Shown piece after piece: positions 22,371 through 31,045 of a DNA stretch of 64,000 nt. The stretch covers positions 1-64,000 of the forward strand of contig CAVZFQ010000013.1 of the NCBI GenBank assembly GCA_963774625.1, given 5' to 3'. This DNA is from VAXT01 sp963774625. GTDB taxonomy: Bacteria; Actinomycetota; Thermoleophilia; Gaiellales; Gaiellaceae. Within the stretch, counting starts at the first letter, position 1; every line of letters starts with the position of its first letter. Both the position numbers and the translations under genes were made by a program. The notes beneath the pieces were generated by a model. The model saw nothing but the letters and a program-made list of their open reading frames with translations, was not told the origin of the DNA and made no database searches.

Positions 22371-24567
22371 ACGGCGTGAGCACCGGAGGCGCTTCGGCTG
22401 CCTCCTCGTGTTCCAGCCGGGGCAGCCACTCGAGCCAGGACGGCAGGTACCAGTTCCAGTCGCCGAGCAGCTTCATCGTGGCCGGCAGGAGCACGGCCCG
22501 GATAATCGTCGCGTCGATGAGGATGGCCGCGGCGAGGCCAACTCCGAACTGCTTCAAGAAGAGGATGTCGAGCGTCCCGAACACGGAGAAGACCAGCACC
22601 ATGACGATCGCAGCGCTCGAAACGACGCCGGCCGTGACCTTGATGCCGTGCCCCACCGCGTCCCCGGTCGACATGCCGCTGTCGTAGCTCTCACGGACCC
22701 GGCTGAGGATGAACACGTGGTAGTCCATGGAGAGGCCGAAGAGGATCACGAACAGGAACAGCGGCAGGAAGGAGACGATGCCACCCGTGTACTCGAAGCC
22801 CAGTAACCCCTTCCCCCATCCGTGCTGGAAGACGAGCACCATCACGCCGTAGGCGGCGGACACCGACAGCAGGTTCAGGATGATCGCCTTGATCGGGATC
22901 ACGATCGACCGGAAGGTCAGCAGCAGGAGCAGGAACGCGAACAGGAGGACGAAGCCGAACACCCACGGGGCCTTCGTGCGCATCAAGTGCCTGAAGTCCT
23001 GGGATTGCGCAGTGAAGCCGCTGACGCCGTACTCCACACCCTCGAGCTGCCCGAGCGTCGAGGGAACGACCTCCTCGCGCAGGGATTCAAGCGCCGCGAA
23101 CGCCTTCTGGTCCGTCGCCTTGTCGGGCACCGGGATCGAGACGACCTGGATCGTGCCCTCCCTGTTCACGTCGTCGACGATCGGCTCGTGCATGCCGGCA
23201 TAGACGAGTGCACGCCACTTCAGCTGTCCGATCGCCTCTTGGATCTCCGGCTTTCTCACGTTGTCCGCCTTGATCACGACAGTGGCCGGAATCGCACCGC
23301 CGGGGAACGCCTCCTGCAACCTGTTGTAGGTCTGCACCGCCGGCAGGCGCGACGGGAAGGTCTCCGGGCCTGGCTGGGCCAGCTTCATCTGTAGGGCGAC
23401 GAGACCGAGCGCGACGAGCGGGATGGCCGCGGCGATCATGAACACCAGGGGGTGGCGAAGCACCGGGCCGAGGATCGCGCTCCACAGCCGTCCTTCGCCG
23501 TCACGGCGAGTGAGCCTGTGGACGAATGGCAGCCGGCCCTTGTCGACTCGGTCGCCGAGCTTGGAGAGCAGTGCCGGCAGCACCGTCAGCGAGCCCAACA
23601 CTGCGACCGCGACGACCATGATCGTCGCCACGCCGAAGCCGGCGAAGGTCGGATCGCCGGTGAGCAGGAGCCCCGCCATGGCGATAATGACGGTGAGGCC
23701 CGAGATCAGGACCGAGCGCCCCGAGGTCGCCGCTGCGGCGAAGAGGGCCTCCTGCTCGCCCTTCCCGGCCGCCCGTTCCTCGCGCTCACGCTTGATGTAG
23801 AACATCGAGTAGTCGACTCCCACGGCGAGGCCGATGAGCAGAACGAGCGCGCCGATGCTCTGGTCGAGCGGCAGCAACTGACTGGGGATGGCGAGCAGGC
23901 CCATGGTCGCCATGACCGCCGTCAGCGCGAGCAGGACCGGCAATCCGGCAGCCACGAGGCTCCCGAACGCCAGCAGCAGGATCCCGATCGTCAACGGGAT
24001 CGAGAGCTCGCCCGCCTTTTTCAGTGCGTCCGCGAAGGCGCTGTTGACCTGGTCCTCCGCGGTGACGCCGAAGCTCTCGACGGCGTAACCCGAATGCGCG
24101 TCCTGGGCGGCCTTCACCGCTGTGACGACGGGCCCGATCTTGTCGACCGCGTCGTCGGGGTCGCCGACGATCTCGACATCGACGAGCGCGGTGTGGCCGT
24201 CAGCGGAGATCAGGTTCGAGTTGCCCTCGTCGAGGGCCGAGTCGATCTTGCTTACCTCGGGCACCTGCTTCAGCCGAGCGACAACATCGTTGATCACGGC
24301 CTTGAACTCGGCGGAGTTGGCCGTGTCCGATGCGGACTGGATCAACACGCGTTCGGTCGCAGGAGTCTCGAACTCGTCGGCCAGGATCCTGTCGACGCGC
24401 CCCGACTCCCCAACCCCGGCCTTCGCTGGGTCCAGCTGTTCGGTGCCGAGCACGTTTCCGAGTGCGAAGGCGACGGCGACGAAGCCGAACCAGCCGAAAA
24501 TCGCAATCTTGCGGTGCTCCGCACTCCAGCGACCCATGCGCGCCGCAACGTTCCTCGAGTCGTTCAT
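22369..24567 (-). CDS. MMPL/RND-family exporter 2
   Basis: This 732-residue MmpL-like exporter is clearly paralogous to exporter 1: the same N-terminus (NVAARMGRWSAEHRKIAIFGW), the same 12-helix layout, GLAVGVDYSMFYIKREREERAAG, and the second-half motif VILFGLSMDYHVFILSR. The external loops differ more than the helices, suggesting different cargo. ATG 24567 has AAGGAGG seven bases upstream. It is a single gene; its own promoter appears to overlap a palindrome at 24626-24646. No partner membrane-fusion protein is visible. Confidence 0.92.
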   Translation of the reverse strand: MNDSRNVAARMGRWSAEHRKIAIFGWFGFVAVAFALGNVLGTEQLDPAKAGVGESGRVDRILADEFETPATERVLIQSASDTANSAEFKAVINDVVARLKQVPEVSKIDSALDEGNSNLISADGHTALVDVEIVGDPDDAVDKIGPVVTAVKAAQDAHSGYAVESFGVTAEDQVNSAFADALKKAGELSIPLTIGILLLAFGSLVAAGLPVLLALTAVMATMGLLAIPSQLLPLDQSIGALVLLIGLAVGVDYSMFYIKREREERAAGKGEQEALFAAAATSGRSVLISGLTVIIAMAGLLLTGDPTFAGFGVATIMVVAVAVLGSLTVLPALLSKLGDRVDKGRLPFVHRLTRRDGEGRLWSAILGPVLRHPLVFMIAAAIPLVALGLVALQMKLAQPGPETFPSRLPAVQTYNRLQEAFPGGAIPATVVIKADNVRKPEIQEAIGQLKWRALVYAGMHEPIVDDVNREGTIQVVSIPVPDKATDQKAFAALESLREEVVPSTLGQLEGVEYGVSGFTAQSQDFRHLMRTKAPWVFGFVLLFAFLLLLLTFRSIVIPIKAIILNLLSVSAAYGVMVLVFQHGWGKGLLGFEYTGGIVSFLPLFLFVILFGLSMDYHVFILSRVRESYDSGMSTGDAVGHGIKVTAGVVSSAAIVMVLVFSVFGTLDILFLKQFGVGLAAAILIDATIIRAVLLPATMKLLGDWNWYLPSWLEWLPRLEHEEAAEAPPVLTP

Positions 24568-24625
24568 GGCGGCCCTCCTTGGGATGAAAACGGGGTGAGT
24601 TTCCCACCCGAGACGACTGATTTCT

Positions 24626-24646
24626 ATAGGCCGTTCGGCCTATTTG
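24626..24646 (-). promoter_or_regulatory. TetR-like operator candidate at the MMPL2 promoter
   Basis: ATAGGCCGTTCGGCCTAT is a perfect 7-bp dyad with a CCGTTCGG/CCGAACGG core, about 60 bp before the MMPL2 ATG. On the minus strand TATAGA (a -10 candidate) begins within its end. TetR proteins commonly bind such dyads before efflux genes. It could instead terminate azlD, but no U-run follows. A related sequence occurs at 10194-10214. Confidence 0.5.
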
Positions 24647-24658
24647 TGCCTGTTGTCG

Positions 24659-24967
24659 CTAGAAAGCCCACCGAACCAAGGCGGTCGAGACGGCCGCGAG
24701 CACCATGACCGCGATCAGGGGTGCGCGAAGGCGCACAGCGACCACCGCGACCCCCACTCCGACGAGCTTTTCGTCCACGACGATCTCCCCGTCCTCGGCG
24801 AACGCCTGCGTGACGACGAGTGCGGCGAGGACGGACGGCGCCAGGAGCTCGAAGGCCGACGCGAGCCGCCGAGGGAGCTCACGCCCGCCGAGCAGGATCG
24901 GGCCGGCGGCCTTGAACGAGATCGTGAAGGCGCCGACGAGCAGCACCACCAACCAGGTGTCGCTCAT
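24659..24967 (-). CDS. azlD: AzlD-type branched-chain amino acid transport subunit
   Basis: This 102-residue membrane protein (MSDTWLVVLLVGAFTISFKA...) has four helices and the usual small-partner layout of AzlCD/YgaZH exporters. Its ATG overlaps the azlC stop as ATGA (24964-24967), so the two are made together. A TISFKAAGPILLGGRELP segment is the typical AzlD N-terminal motif. Likely function: efflux of branched-chain amino acids or analogues with AzlC. Confidence 0.85.
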   Translation of the reverse strand: MSDTWLVVLLVGAFTISFKAAGPILLGGRELPRRLASAFELLAPSVLAALVVTQAFAEDGEIVVDEKLVGVGVAVVAVRLRAPLIAVMVLAAVSTALVRWAF

Positions 24968-25629
24968 CGCCGCATCAGCCCCACGAGGCAGACAGCGCCC
25001 GCCGCGATCACCGGCACCCCGGGTGGAGCGACCGGGATGAGCACGAACGCGATCACGCCTCCCGCCACCGCGGCGAGCACGGTGCGACGGTTGACGAGCT
25101 GCGTGGCGAGGAGTGCGAGAAAGAGGGCCGGGAAGGCCGCGTCGAGGCCGAACCGCTCGGGATCTCCCAGGACGTCTCCGAAGAGGACTCCGAGGGCGGT
25201 GCCACCGACCCAGAACGGGAAGAGCACTAGCCCAGCGCCCACGAGAACCCGCCGATTGATGCGGCCGTGGCCGACCTGAGCGACTGCCCACGACTCGTCG
25301 ACGATCAGCTGCGCCTCGACGAATCGGCGCAGCGCCGAGCCTTTGAAGGAGGGCGCGACCGCGATGCCGATCGCCGCGTAACGGGCATTGAGGAGGACGG
25401 CCGCGGCGACCGCTGCGACGACGCCTCCGCCTTCGTCGAGGACCGAGGCTGCCGCGAATTGGGCCGCACCGGCAAACGTCGTCGCGGACATCACGATCGG
25501 AGCGAGGACGCCCATGCCGGCCGCCTGCGCCAGGACGCCGAACGCCGCGCCGAAGCTGCCGGCCGCGACGGCGAGCGGCGCCACCGAGCGCGCCCCGTCG
25601 CGGTAGCTACGCGTCGTCGACCCAGTCAC
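24964..25629 (-). CDS. azlC: AzlC-family branched-chain amino acid exporter
   Basis: The 221-residue protein has about six helices and the AzlC signature region TTFAGAAQFAAASVLDEGGG followed by LLNARYAAIGIAVAP and the VEAQLIVDESWAVAQ segment. It pairs with AzlD encoded immediately downstream. The GTG start at 25629 overlaps the end of the DNA glycosylase gene by 23 bp; there is no better internal start. It is probably co-transcribed with the glycosylase gene. Confidence 0.9.
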   Translation of the reverse strand: MTGSTTRSYRDGARSVAPLAVAAGSFGAAFGVLAQAAGMGVLAPIVMSATTFAGAAQFAAASVLDEGGGVVAAVAAAVLLNARYAAIGIAVAPSFKGSALRRFVEAQLIVDESWAVAQVGHGRINRRVLVGAGLVLFPFWVGGTALGVLFGDVLGDPERFGLDAAFPALFLALLATQLVNRRTVLAAVAGGVIAFVLIPVAPPGVPVIAAGAVCLVGLMRR

Positions 25630-26542
25630 GGGTGAGGTAGAGCCAGAAGGCGAGCCCGGCGTACGGCCCGTACCGGCGGAAGCGGCGCTCGATCGTGGAG
25701 TCCTTGGCGCTCCTCGCGCCGGACACGCTCAGGTACTTCGGGCGCGTCCACGAGTCGAGCACGAGCCGCGAGTAGCGGCCGAGCAACATCATGATGTGGG
25801 CCGTGGCGTAGGGGCCGACGCCTGGGAGTGCGAGCAGGCGCTCGGCGAGCTCGTCGTCCGGGAGCTCGTCGGGCCCGGCGGCGAACGACTCGAGGTCGAG
25901 CTCCCCGTCGGCGACCGACGATGCGAGCTCGCTCAGGTAGGCGCCGCGGTAACCGGCTCGGGCAATGTCGCGGTAGAAGTCCACCCCGGCCTCAGCCATC
26001 GCCTCGGGCGTCGGGAAGGCCCGCCCGAAAGGCCCGGGCGACGCGCCCGCCGAGGGAGCGCCGAGATGCTCGACGATGGAGCTAACCATGCGCACGGTCC
26101 CGGACCAGGCGCAGTTCGTCGTGCAGATCGTCTTGACGACTTCCTCGAACACGGTCGGGCTTCGCAGCATCCGCCCCGCGCCCTTGGCGACCCAGGCCAG
26201 ATCCGGGTCGTCCCCCACGAGCTCGTAGAACGGCGAGAGATCGGCGTCCAGCCCGAGCATGTGGCGGACCGTGTCGAGCACGGCGTCGCCCTTGCCGCCG
26301 CGCAGCTCGACACGCGCGTAGCCCGGTCTCCCTTGTGAAACCACGGCGGTTCTCGGCTTGCCCCGAGCCACGGCGACCGTCACCTCGAGCGTGCGCTGCT
26401 CGTCGTCGATCCTGTTCGGCGGCAGGTCGGCGACGCCGTGCGAGCTGATCGTGCGCCACAGGTCGACGGGCTCGCCGCCGGCTCCCACCAACGCAAGGTT
26501 CGCCACTGTCGACGATCCCGCCATCTGCTCAGTAGAACGCAT
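25607..26542 (-). CDS. HhH-GPD base-excision DNA glycosylase (AlkA/OGG-like)
   Basis: This 311-residue protein has an N-terminal beta region and a helix-hairpin-helix glycosylase core. The segment VVKTICTTNCAWSGTVRMV resembles the first core helix; LPGVGPYATAHIMMLL is the HhH motif, followed by LVLDSWTRPK with the catalytic Asp. No Lys sits at the bifunctional-lyase position in the HhH, so it is probably a monofunctional glycosylase that removes alkylated or oxidised bases. It is divergent from hyuA with only 37 bp between starts. Confidence 0.8.
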   Translation of the reverse strand: MRSTEQMAGSSTVANLALVGAGGEPVDLWRTISSHGVADLPPNRIDDEQRTLEVTVAVARGKPRTAVVSQGRPGYARVELRGGKGDAVLDTVRHMLGLDADLSPFYELVGDDPDLAWVAKGAGRMLRSPTVFEEVVKTICTTNCAWSGTVRMVSSIVEHLGAPSAGASPGPFGRAFPTPEAMAEAGVDFYRDIARAGYRGAYLSELASSVADGELDLESFAAGPDELPDDELAERLLALPGVGPYATAHIMMLLGRYSRLVLDSWTRPKYLSVSGARSAKDSTIERRFRRYGPYAGLAFWLYLTRDWVDDA

Positions 26543-26579
26543 CCAGGCCTCGTCGCATTCGCCCTACTAGAGTCGCCGC
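26543..26579. promoter_or_regulatory. 37-bp divergent promoter region, glycosylase/hyuA
   Basis: TACTAG at 26565-26570 lies nine bases before the hyuA GTG (26580), placing the transcript start at or next to the start codon. The reverse strand has TAGTAG in the same spot. No Shine-Dalgarno fits before hyuA, so that mRNA is probably leaderless. Confidence 0.4.
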
Positions 26580-28322
26580 GTGGCGATCCTGGGCGTCGAC
26601 GTCGGCGGTACCTTCACCGACGCCGTCCTCGTCGCGGACGGATCCGTGACGACCGCCAAGGTGCCGACCGCCGCGAGGCAGGAGGAGTCCGTCCTCGATG
26701 CAGCCCGCGCCGTCGGCGCGGATCGGGTCGAACGGTTCGCGCACGGGACGACCGCGGCGACGAACGCCCTCCTCGAGCGCAAGGGGGCGCGGACCGCGTT
26801 CGTCGCGACCGCGGGCTTCGAGCACCTCCTGCACGTGCGGCGCCAGAACCGGCCTCACCTGTACCGGCTCTGCGACGACCACCCAGAGCCACTGGTGCCG
26901 CTCGAACGATCTTTCGGCGTGAGCGAGCGGATCGGTGCCGAGGGAGTGCTCGAGCCCCTCGATCTCGCTTCGCTCCCCGAAATCGATGCCGAGGTCGAAG
27001 CGATCGCGGTCTGCCTGCTCTTCGCCTTTCGGGACTCGAGCCACGAGCGCGCCGTAGCAGAGGAGCTGCGCCGCCGGCTCCCGGGTGTCCGCATCGTCGC
27101 CTCCCACGAAGTCGCGCCCGAGTTCCGCGAGTACGAGCGGGCCTCGACGACGGCCGTGGACGCGTATCTGGGACCGGTCGTCTCCAGGTATCTCATCGCG
27201 CTCGGCGAGCGGGCCTTGGCGGCCGGGCTGCCGGAGCCGCTCGTGATGCGCTCGTCGGGCGGCGTCGCCACGATCCAAGAGGCCGCCGCCCATCCCGCCT
27301 GGGCGCTCGTCTCGGGCCCGGCGGCGGGGGTCGTCGGCGCGGCGCGCGCTGCGCAGCTCGCCGGCGTCGAGGAGGCCATCTCGCTCGACATGGGCGGCAC
27401 GTCGACGGACGTCTGTCTCATCGCCGGCGGCGAGGCGGCACGGTCCACGGAGCGCGCCGTCGCCGGCCTCCCGATACGGCTGCCCACGATCGACCTGCAC
27501 ACGGTCGGCGCCGGCGGAGGATCGATCGCCTGGGTCGACGCGGGCGGCGCGCTGCGAGTCGGCCCGCGAAGTGCGGGCGCCAATCCGGGGCCTGCCTGCT
27601 ACGGCCGCGGCGGGACCGAGCCGACGGTGACGGACGCAAATCTCCTCCTCGGCCGCCTGCCCGAGCGGATCTCCGGAGGCGTCGAGCTCGACCGCGAGGC
27701 CGCCGAACGGGCGCTCGGAGACCTCGTGCCGGCCGACGTCGTCGCGGTCGTCAACGCCGAGATGCTCCGCGCGCTCCGCGTCGTCTCGGTCGAGCGCGGC
27801 CACGACCCGCGCGAGTTTGCGCTCATCGCATTCGGCGGCGCAGGCCCGCTCCATGCGTGCGAGCTCGCCGATGAGCTCGGCGTCGAGACCGTCCTCGTCC
27901 CGGAATCCGCGGGCGTGCTGTCGGCTCTCGGGCTCGCGGTGAGCGACGAGAGGAGAGACGAAGTCCGTTCGTACGTCGTCCCGCTCGCGGAGGCCGGCGA
28001 GCTACCGGCCGACGGCGAGGCCGATCTCCGGTACGCGGGGCAGTCGTTCGAGCTCACGGTGCCTCTGGGCGGCGACTTGGCCGACGCGTTTCACCGGGCA
28101 CACGAGGAGCGCTACGGCTACGCCGACCGCAGCCGGACGGTGGAGCTCGTCGCGGTCCGCACGGCAGACGTGACGGCCGGCCCCCGGCTCGAGCCGAGCA
28201 GGTCGACCCCCCAACAGGTGTCCGGACCGGCCGTGCTGGAACTGGACGGGTCGACCTGCTGGCTGCCCCCTGGGTGGGTGGGGGTTAGGGATGGTGACGG
28301 GTGGCGGCTCAAGAGAACGTGA
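26580..28322 (+). CDS. hyuA: hydantoinase/oxoprolinase subunit A (HyuA-like)
   Basis: This 580-residue protein of the N-methylhydantoinase A/acetone carboxylase beta family performs ATP-dependent chemistry on a cyclic amide or related substrate together with subunit B. Motifs are the ASKHA-type ATP site GVDVGGTFTDAVLV at residues 4-17, FAHGTTAATNALLER, VSGPAAGVVGAA and SLDMGGTSTDVCLI. It is about 100 residues shorter than many HyuA proteins, the loss being in the C-terminal domain. GTG start, probably leaderless. Its TGA forms GTGA with the hyuB start. Confidence 0.9.
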   Translation: MAILGVDVGGTFTDAVLVADGSVTTAKVPTAARQEESVLDAARAVGADRVERFAHGTTAATNALLERKGARTAFVATAGFEHLLHVRRQNRPHLYRLCDDHPEPLVPLERSFGVSERIGAEGVLEPLDLASLPEIDAEVEAIAVCLLFAFRDSSHERAVAEELRRRLPGVRIVASHEVAPEFREYERASTTAVDAYLGPVVSRYLIALGERALAAGLPEPLVMRSSGGVATIQEAAAHPAWALVSGPAAGVVGAARAAQLAGVEEAISLDMGGTSTDVCLIAGGEAARSTERAVAGLPIRLPTIDLHTVGAGGGSIAWVDAGGALRVGPRSAGANPGPACYGRGGTEPTVTDANLLLGRLPERISGGVELDREAAERALGDLVPADVVAVVNAEMLRALRVVSVERGHDPREFALIAFGGAGPLHACELADELGVETVLVPESAGVLSALGLAVSDERRDEVRSYVVPLAEAGELPADGEADLRYAGQSFELTVPLGGDLADAFHRAHEERYGYADRSRTVELVAVRTADVTAGPRLEPSRSTPQQVSGPAVLELDGSTCWLPPGWVGVRDGDGWRLKRT

Positions 28323-28500
28323 AGATTGAGCTCCAAGTTCTCGGCAGCGCTCTGCGGTCCGTGGCGGAAGAGATGGGCGCGGTGCTCGTCCGCTCCGCGT
28401 TCTCCGCGAACATCAAGGAGCGGCGCGATTGCTCCGCCGCGCTCTTCGACGAGCGCGGGCGCATGATCGCCCAGGCCGAGCACATCCCCGTCCACCTCGG
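28319..28500 (+). pseudogene. hyuB: N-terminal part of hyuB, separated by a +1 frameshift
   Basis: From GTG 28319 (GTGA overlap with hyuA) the frame encodes a normal HyuB N-terminus: KIELQVLGSALRSVAEEMG, SANIKERRDCSAALFDERG, QAEHIPVHLG. At the GGG run 28499-28501 the frame leaves the family sequence. Removing one G gives HLG-AMPDAVAAV, which continues in the next feature. This is either a real inactivating insertion or a base-calling error. Confidence 0.8.
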
Positions 28501-28505
28501 GCGCC

Positions 28506-29798
28506 ATGCCGGACGCCGTGGCGGCGGTCATGGCGCGGCGGCCGGCCCGCGACGACGTCTTCATCCTCAACGACCCGTACACCGGCGGCACCCACCTGCC
28601 CGACGTGACGCTCGTCTCGCGGACGGAGCTCGGCTTCGCCGTCACGCGCGCGCACCATTCCGACGTCGGCGGTCGCGAGCCCGGGAGCATGCCCGCCGAC
28701 TCGCGGACCCTCGACGAGGAGGGAGTCGTGATCCCGCCGACCCGCCTCGACGACGCCCTCGTGGACGACCTCGTCTCGCGCATGCGGAATCCCGAGGAAC
28801 GGCGAGGGGACCTCCGCGCGCAGCTCGCAGCCCACGGGCTGGCAGAGCGGCGGATCACCGAGTTGTGCGCCCGCCGCGGACGGGAGCGAATCGCCGCCGC
28901 GATGGCCGAGCTGTTCGGCCACTCCGAGCGCGCCGTCCGGGCCGCGATCGTCCGCTTGCCGGACGGGCGCTTCGACGCGATCGATGTCCTCGAGGCGCGA
29001 ACGGGAGACCTCGAGCTCCGCGTCGTGGTGACCGTGGCCGAAGACGAGATCGCTTTCGACTTCGAGGGCACCGCAGCCCAGCACGAGGGGAACCTCAACT
29101 GCCCACTCTCCGTCACCAGGTCGGCCTGCTACTTCGTCGTCCGCTGCCTCACCGACCCGGACCTGCCCGCGTCGGGCGGCGCCTTCGCTCCCGTGACCGT
29201 CCAGGCCCCGCTCGGCTCGCTGGTCAACGCGCAGCCGCCGGCCGCGGTTGCCGCCGGGAACGTCGAGACCTCCTGCCGCATCGTCGACGTCTGCTTCCGG
29301 GCCCTCGGTCAGGCGCTGCCCGTCCCGGCGCAAGGTCAAGGCACGATGAACAACGTCACGCTCGGGAACGATCGCTTTACGTACTACGAGACGATCGGCG
29401 GCGGCCAGGGCGCGTGCGAGCAGGCGGATGGCCCCTCTGGCGTGCACGTGACCATGTCGAACACGCTGACGACGCCGACCGAGGCGCTCGAGCTCGCCTA
29501 CCCGCTGCGGGTCGAGCGCCACGGGCTTCGCATCGAGTCGGGCGGAGCGGGGCGCCACCGCGGCGGCGACGGGGTCGTCCGCGAGCTCCGCGTGCTCGAG
29601 CCCTGCCGGCTCTCGGTGATCTCGGAGCGGCGAGTCCATCCGCCGCAGGGCACCCGCGGAGGGCTGTCCGGCGCTCCCGGGCGGAATCTCCTGAACGGCG
29701 AGGAGCTGCCCGCCAAGGTGACACGTGACCTGGCCGCCGGCGACGTCCTTCGGATCGAGACTCCCGGCGGGGGCGGATTCGGCGCTAGCGAGGAGTGA
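28506..29798 (+). CDS. hyuB: hydantoinase/oxoprolinase subunit B (HyuB-like), main part after frameshift
   Basis: The 430 codons from ATG 28506 cover most of HyuB: DDVFILNDPYTGGTHLPDVT, the TRAHHSDVGGREPGSMP metal/substrate motif, TAAQHEGNLNCPLSVT and the C-terminal AGDVLRIETPGGGGFG. HyuB normally runs to 510-570 residues and includes the part encoded just upstream in another frame. ATG 28506 lies inside the family sequence (the M of AMPDAV) and is not a natural start. The last 14 bp overlap the convergent MFS gene. Confidence 0.85.
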   Translation: MPDAVAAVMARRPARDDVFILNDPYTGGTHLPDVTLVSRTELGFAVTRAHHSDVGGREPGSMPADSRTLDEEGVVIPPTRLDDALVDDLVSRMRNPEERRGDLRAQLAAHGLAERRITELCARRGRERIAAAMAELFGHSERAVRAAIVRLPDGRFDAIDVLEARTGDLELRVVVTVAEDEIAFDFEGTAAQHEGNLNCPLSVTRSACYFVVRCLTDPDLPASGGAFAPVTVQAPLGSLVNAQPPAAVAAGNVETSCRIVDVCFRALGQALPVPAQGQGTMNNVTLGNDRFTYYETIGGGQGACEQADGPSGVHVTMSNTLTTPTEALELAYPLRVERHGLRIESGGAGRHRGGDGVVRELRVLEPCRLSVISERRVHPPQGTRGGLSGAPGRNLLNGEELPAKVTRDLAAGDVLRIETPGGGGFGASEE

Positions 29799-31023
29799 GC
29801 CGGAGGGCCGGCGGCAGCTTTCGCTCGAGCAGCAGCGCGCCGGCCCCGGCGGCGAGGCAGACGACCGCGGCGAGCGGCCAGAGCGCATTTGGTCGCCAGT
29901 CGAGGACGAACCCGGCGGTAGCGGGCCCGATCACGAAGCCCACCTCCCACGAGAGCGTCGAGAGAGCCATGTAGCGGCCGCGCAGGCGCGGTGGCGCGAG
30001 ATCGGCGACGAGCGCGCCCTGTGTGGGGCCGTGCATGCACTCGCCGAGCCCGAAGATCACGAACGCGATGCCGAACACGAGCGCCGCGGAGACTCCTTCC
30101 ACCCACAGGCCGCCGCCGAACACGATCATCCACGCCACCGCCCACAGGAGGGTCATCAGCGCCAGGGCCGGCATGCGCCGCCTGCCCTCCAGCACCTTCA
30201 CGAACGGCAGCTGCGCGACGACGATCGCCAGCGTGTTCGCGAAGAAGATCAACCCGATCTGCCGCTCGGAGATCCCTGCCTCGTTCTTGGCATAGACGGG
30301 GAACACCTCGAGCTGGGCGTAGCCCGCAGCGACATAGAGCAGGTTCAGGCCGACGACACCGAGGAAGATTCGGTCTCGCAGGACCTCGCGGTAGTGCCCC
30401 GGCTCCTCGCTCTCGGAGCGCGACAGCCCGGGATCCGGGACGAAGGCGAGGGCAACGATGAACGCGAGAAAGGTCAGCGCATCGAGCGTGAAGAGCACCG
30501 TGTAGCTCGTCGCGTTCTCTGTGGTCGCAATCAGGCCGCCGGCGACACCGCCGAGACCGACTCCCAGATTGCGCATCACGCGCTGGAGCGCAAAGGCCGC
30601 ATGCCGGCGCGCCTGCGGAGCGAGGCCTGTGATCAGAGCCGACTGGCTCGGCCAGAAGGCGCCATTCCCGATTCCGCCCACGGCTGCGAACAGGAAGGCC
30701 TGCCAAGGCTCCTGCACCAGCGCGTAGCCGCCGAAGCCGACTGCGAGCACCACCAGCGAGACGATCAGGGTGCGCTTGCCACCGAAGCGGTCGACGACGA
30801 TGCCGGCGATGGGGACGGTCACGATCCCGGCCGCTGCGCTTGTCGCCGCGATCAGCCCGACCATCGGCAGCGAGAACCCGCGCACGTTGTGCAGGTAGAT
30901 CAGGAGGAACGGGAACGCGAGACCGTTGCCGAAGGCGTTTGCAAAACCGCCGATCTCCATCGTCCAGACGGAGCGCGGCAGTCGTGGATCGAGCCCGCGG
31001 ATGTAACGCCAGAGCCTTCGCAT
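29785..31023 (-). CDS. MFS transporter
   Basis: This 412-residue, 12-helix major facilitator protein has motif A in the loop after helix 2 (GIVVDRFGGKRTL) and a related ADLAPPRLRGRYMA segment in the second half. It resembles MdtH/multidrug-type DHA1 exporters; substrate unknown. There is a 20-25 residue cytosolic N-terminus. The ATG at 31023 is only 22 bp from the divergent ABC ATPase gene, and the 3-prime end overlaps hyuB by 14 bp. Confidence 0.88.
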   Translation of the reverse strand: MRRLWRYIRGLDPRLPRSVWTMEIGGFANAFGNGLAFPFLLIYLHNVRGFSLPMVGLIAATSAAAGIVTVPIAGIVVDRFGGKRTLIVSLVVLAVGFGGYALVQEPWQAFLFAAVGGIGNGAFWPSQSALITGLAPQARRHAAFALQRVMRNLGVGLGGVAGGLIATTENATSYTVLFTLDALTFLAFIVALAFVPDPGLSRSESEEPGHYREVLRDRIFLGVVGLNLLYVAAGYAQLEVFPVYAKNEAGISERQIGLIFFANTLAIVVAQLPFVKVLEGRRRMPALALMTLLWAVAWMIVFGGGLWVEGVSAALVFGIAFVIFGLGECMHGPTQGALVADLAPPRLRGRYMALSTLSWEVGFVIGPATAGFVLDWRPNALWPLAAVVCLAAGAGALLLERKLPPALRLTPR

Positions 31024-31045
31024 CCCGCTTGTAGTCTCTCGACAT
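31024..31045. promoter_or_regulatory. 22-bp divergent promoter, MFS/ABC operon
   Basis: The whole gap is CCCGCTTGTAGTCTCTCGAC plus AT. TAGTCT (31032-31037) serves as a -10 for the ABC operon, eight bases before its ATG; on the other strand TACAAG overlaps it. Neither gene can have more than a few bases of leader, and the -35 regions must lie inside the opposite coding sequence. Confidence 0.45.
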
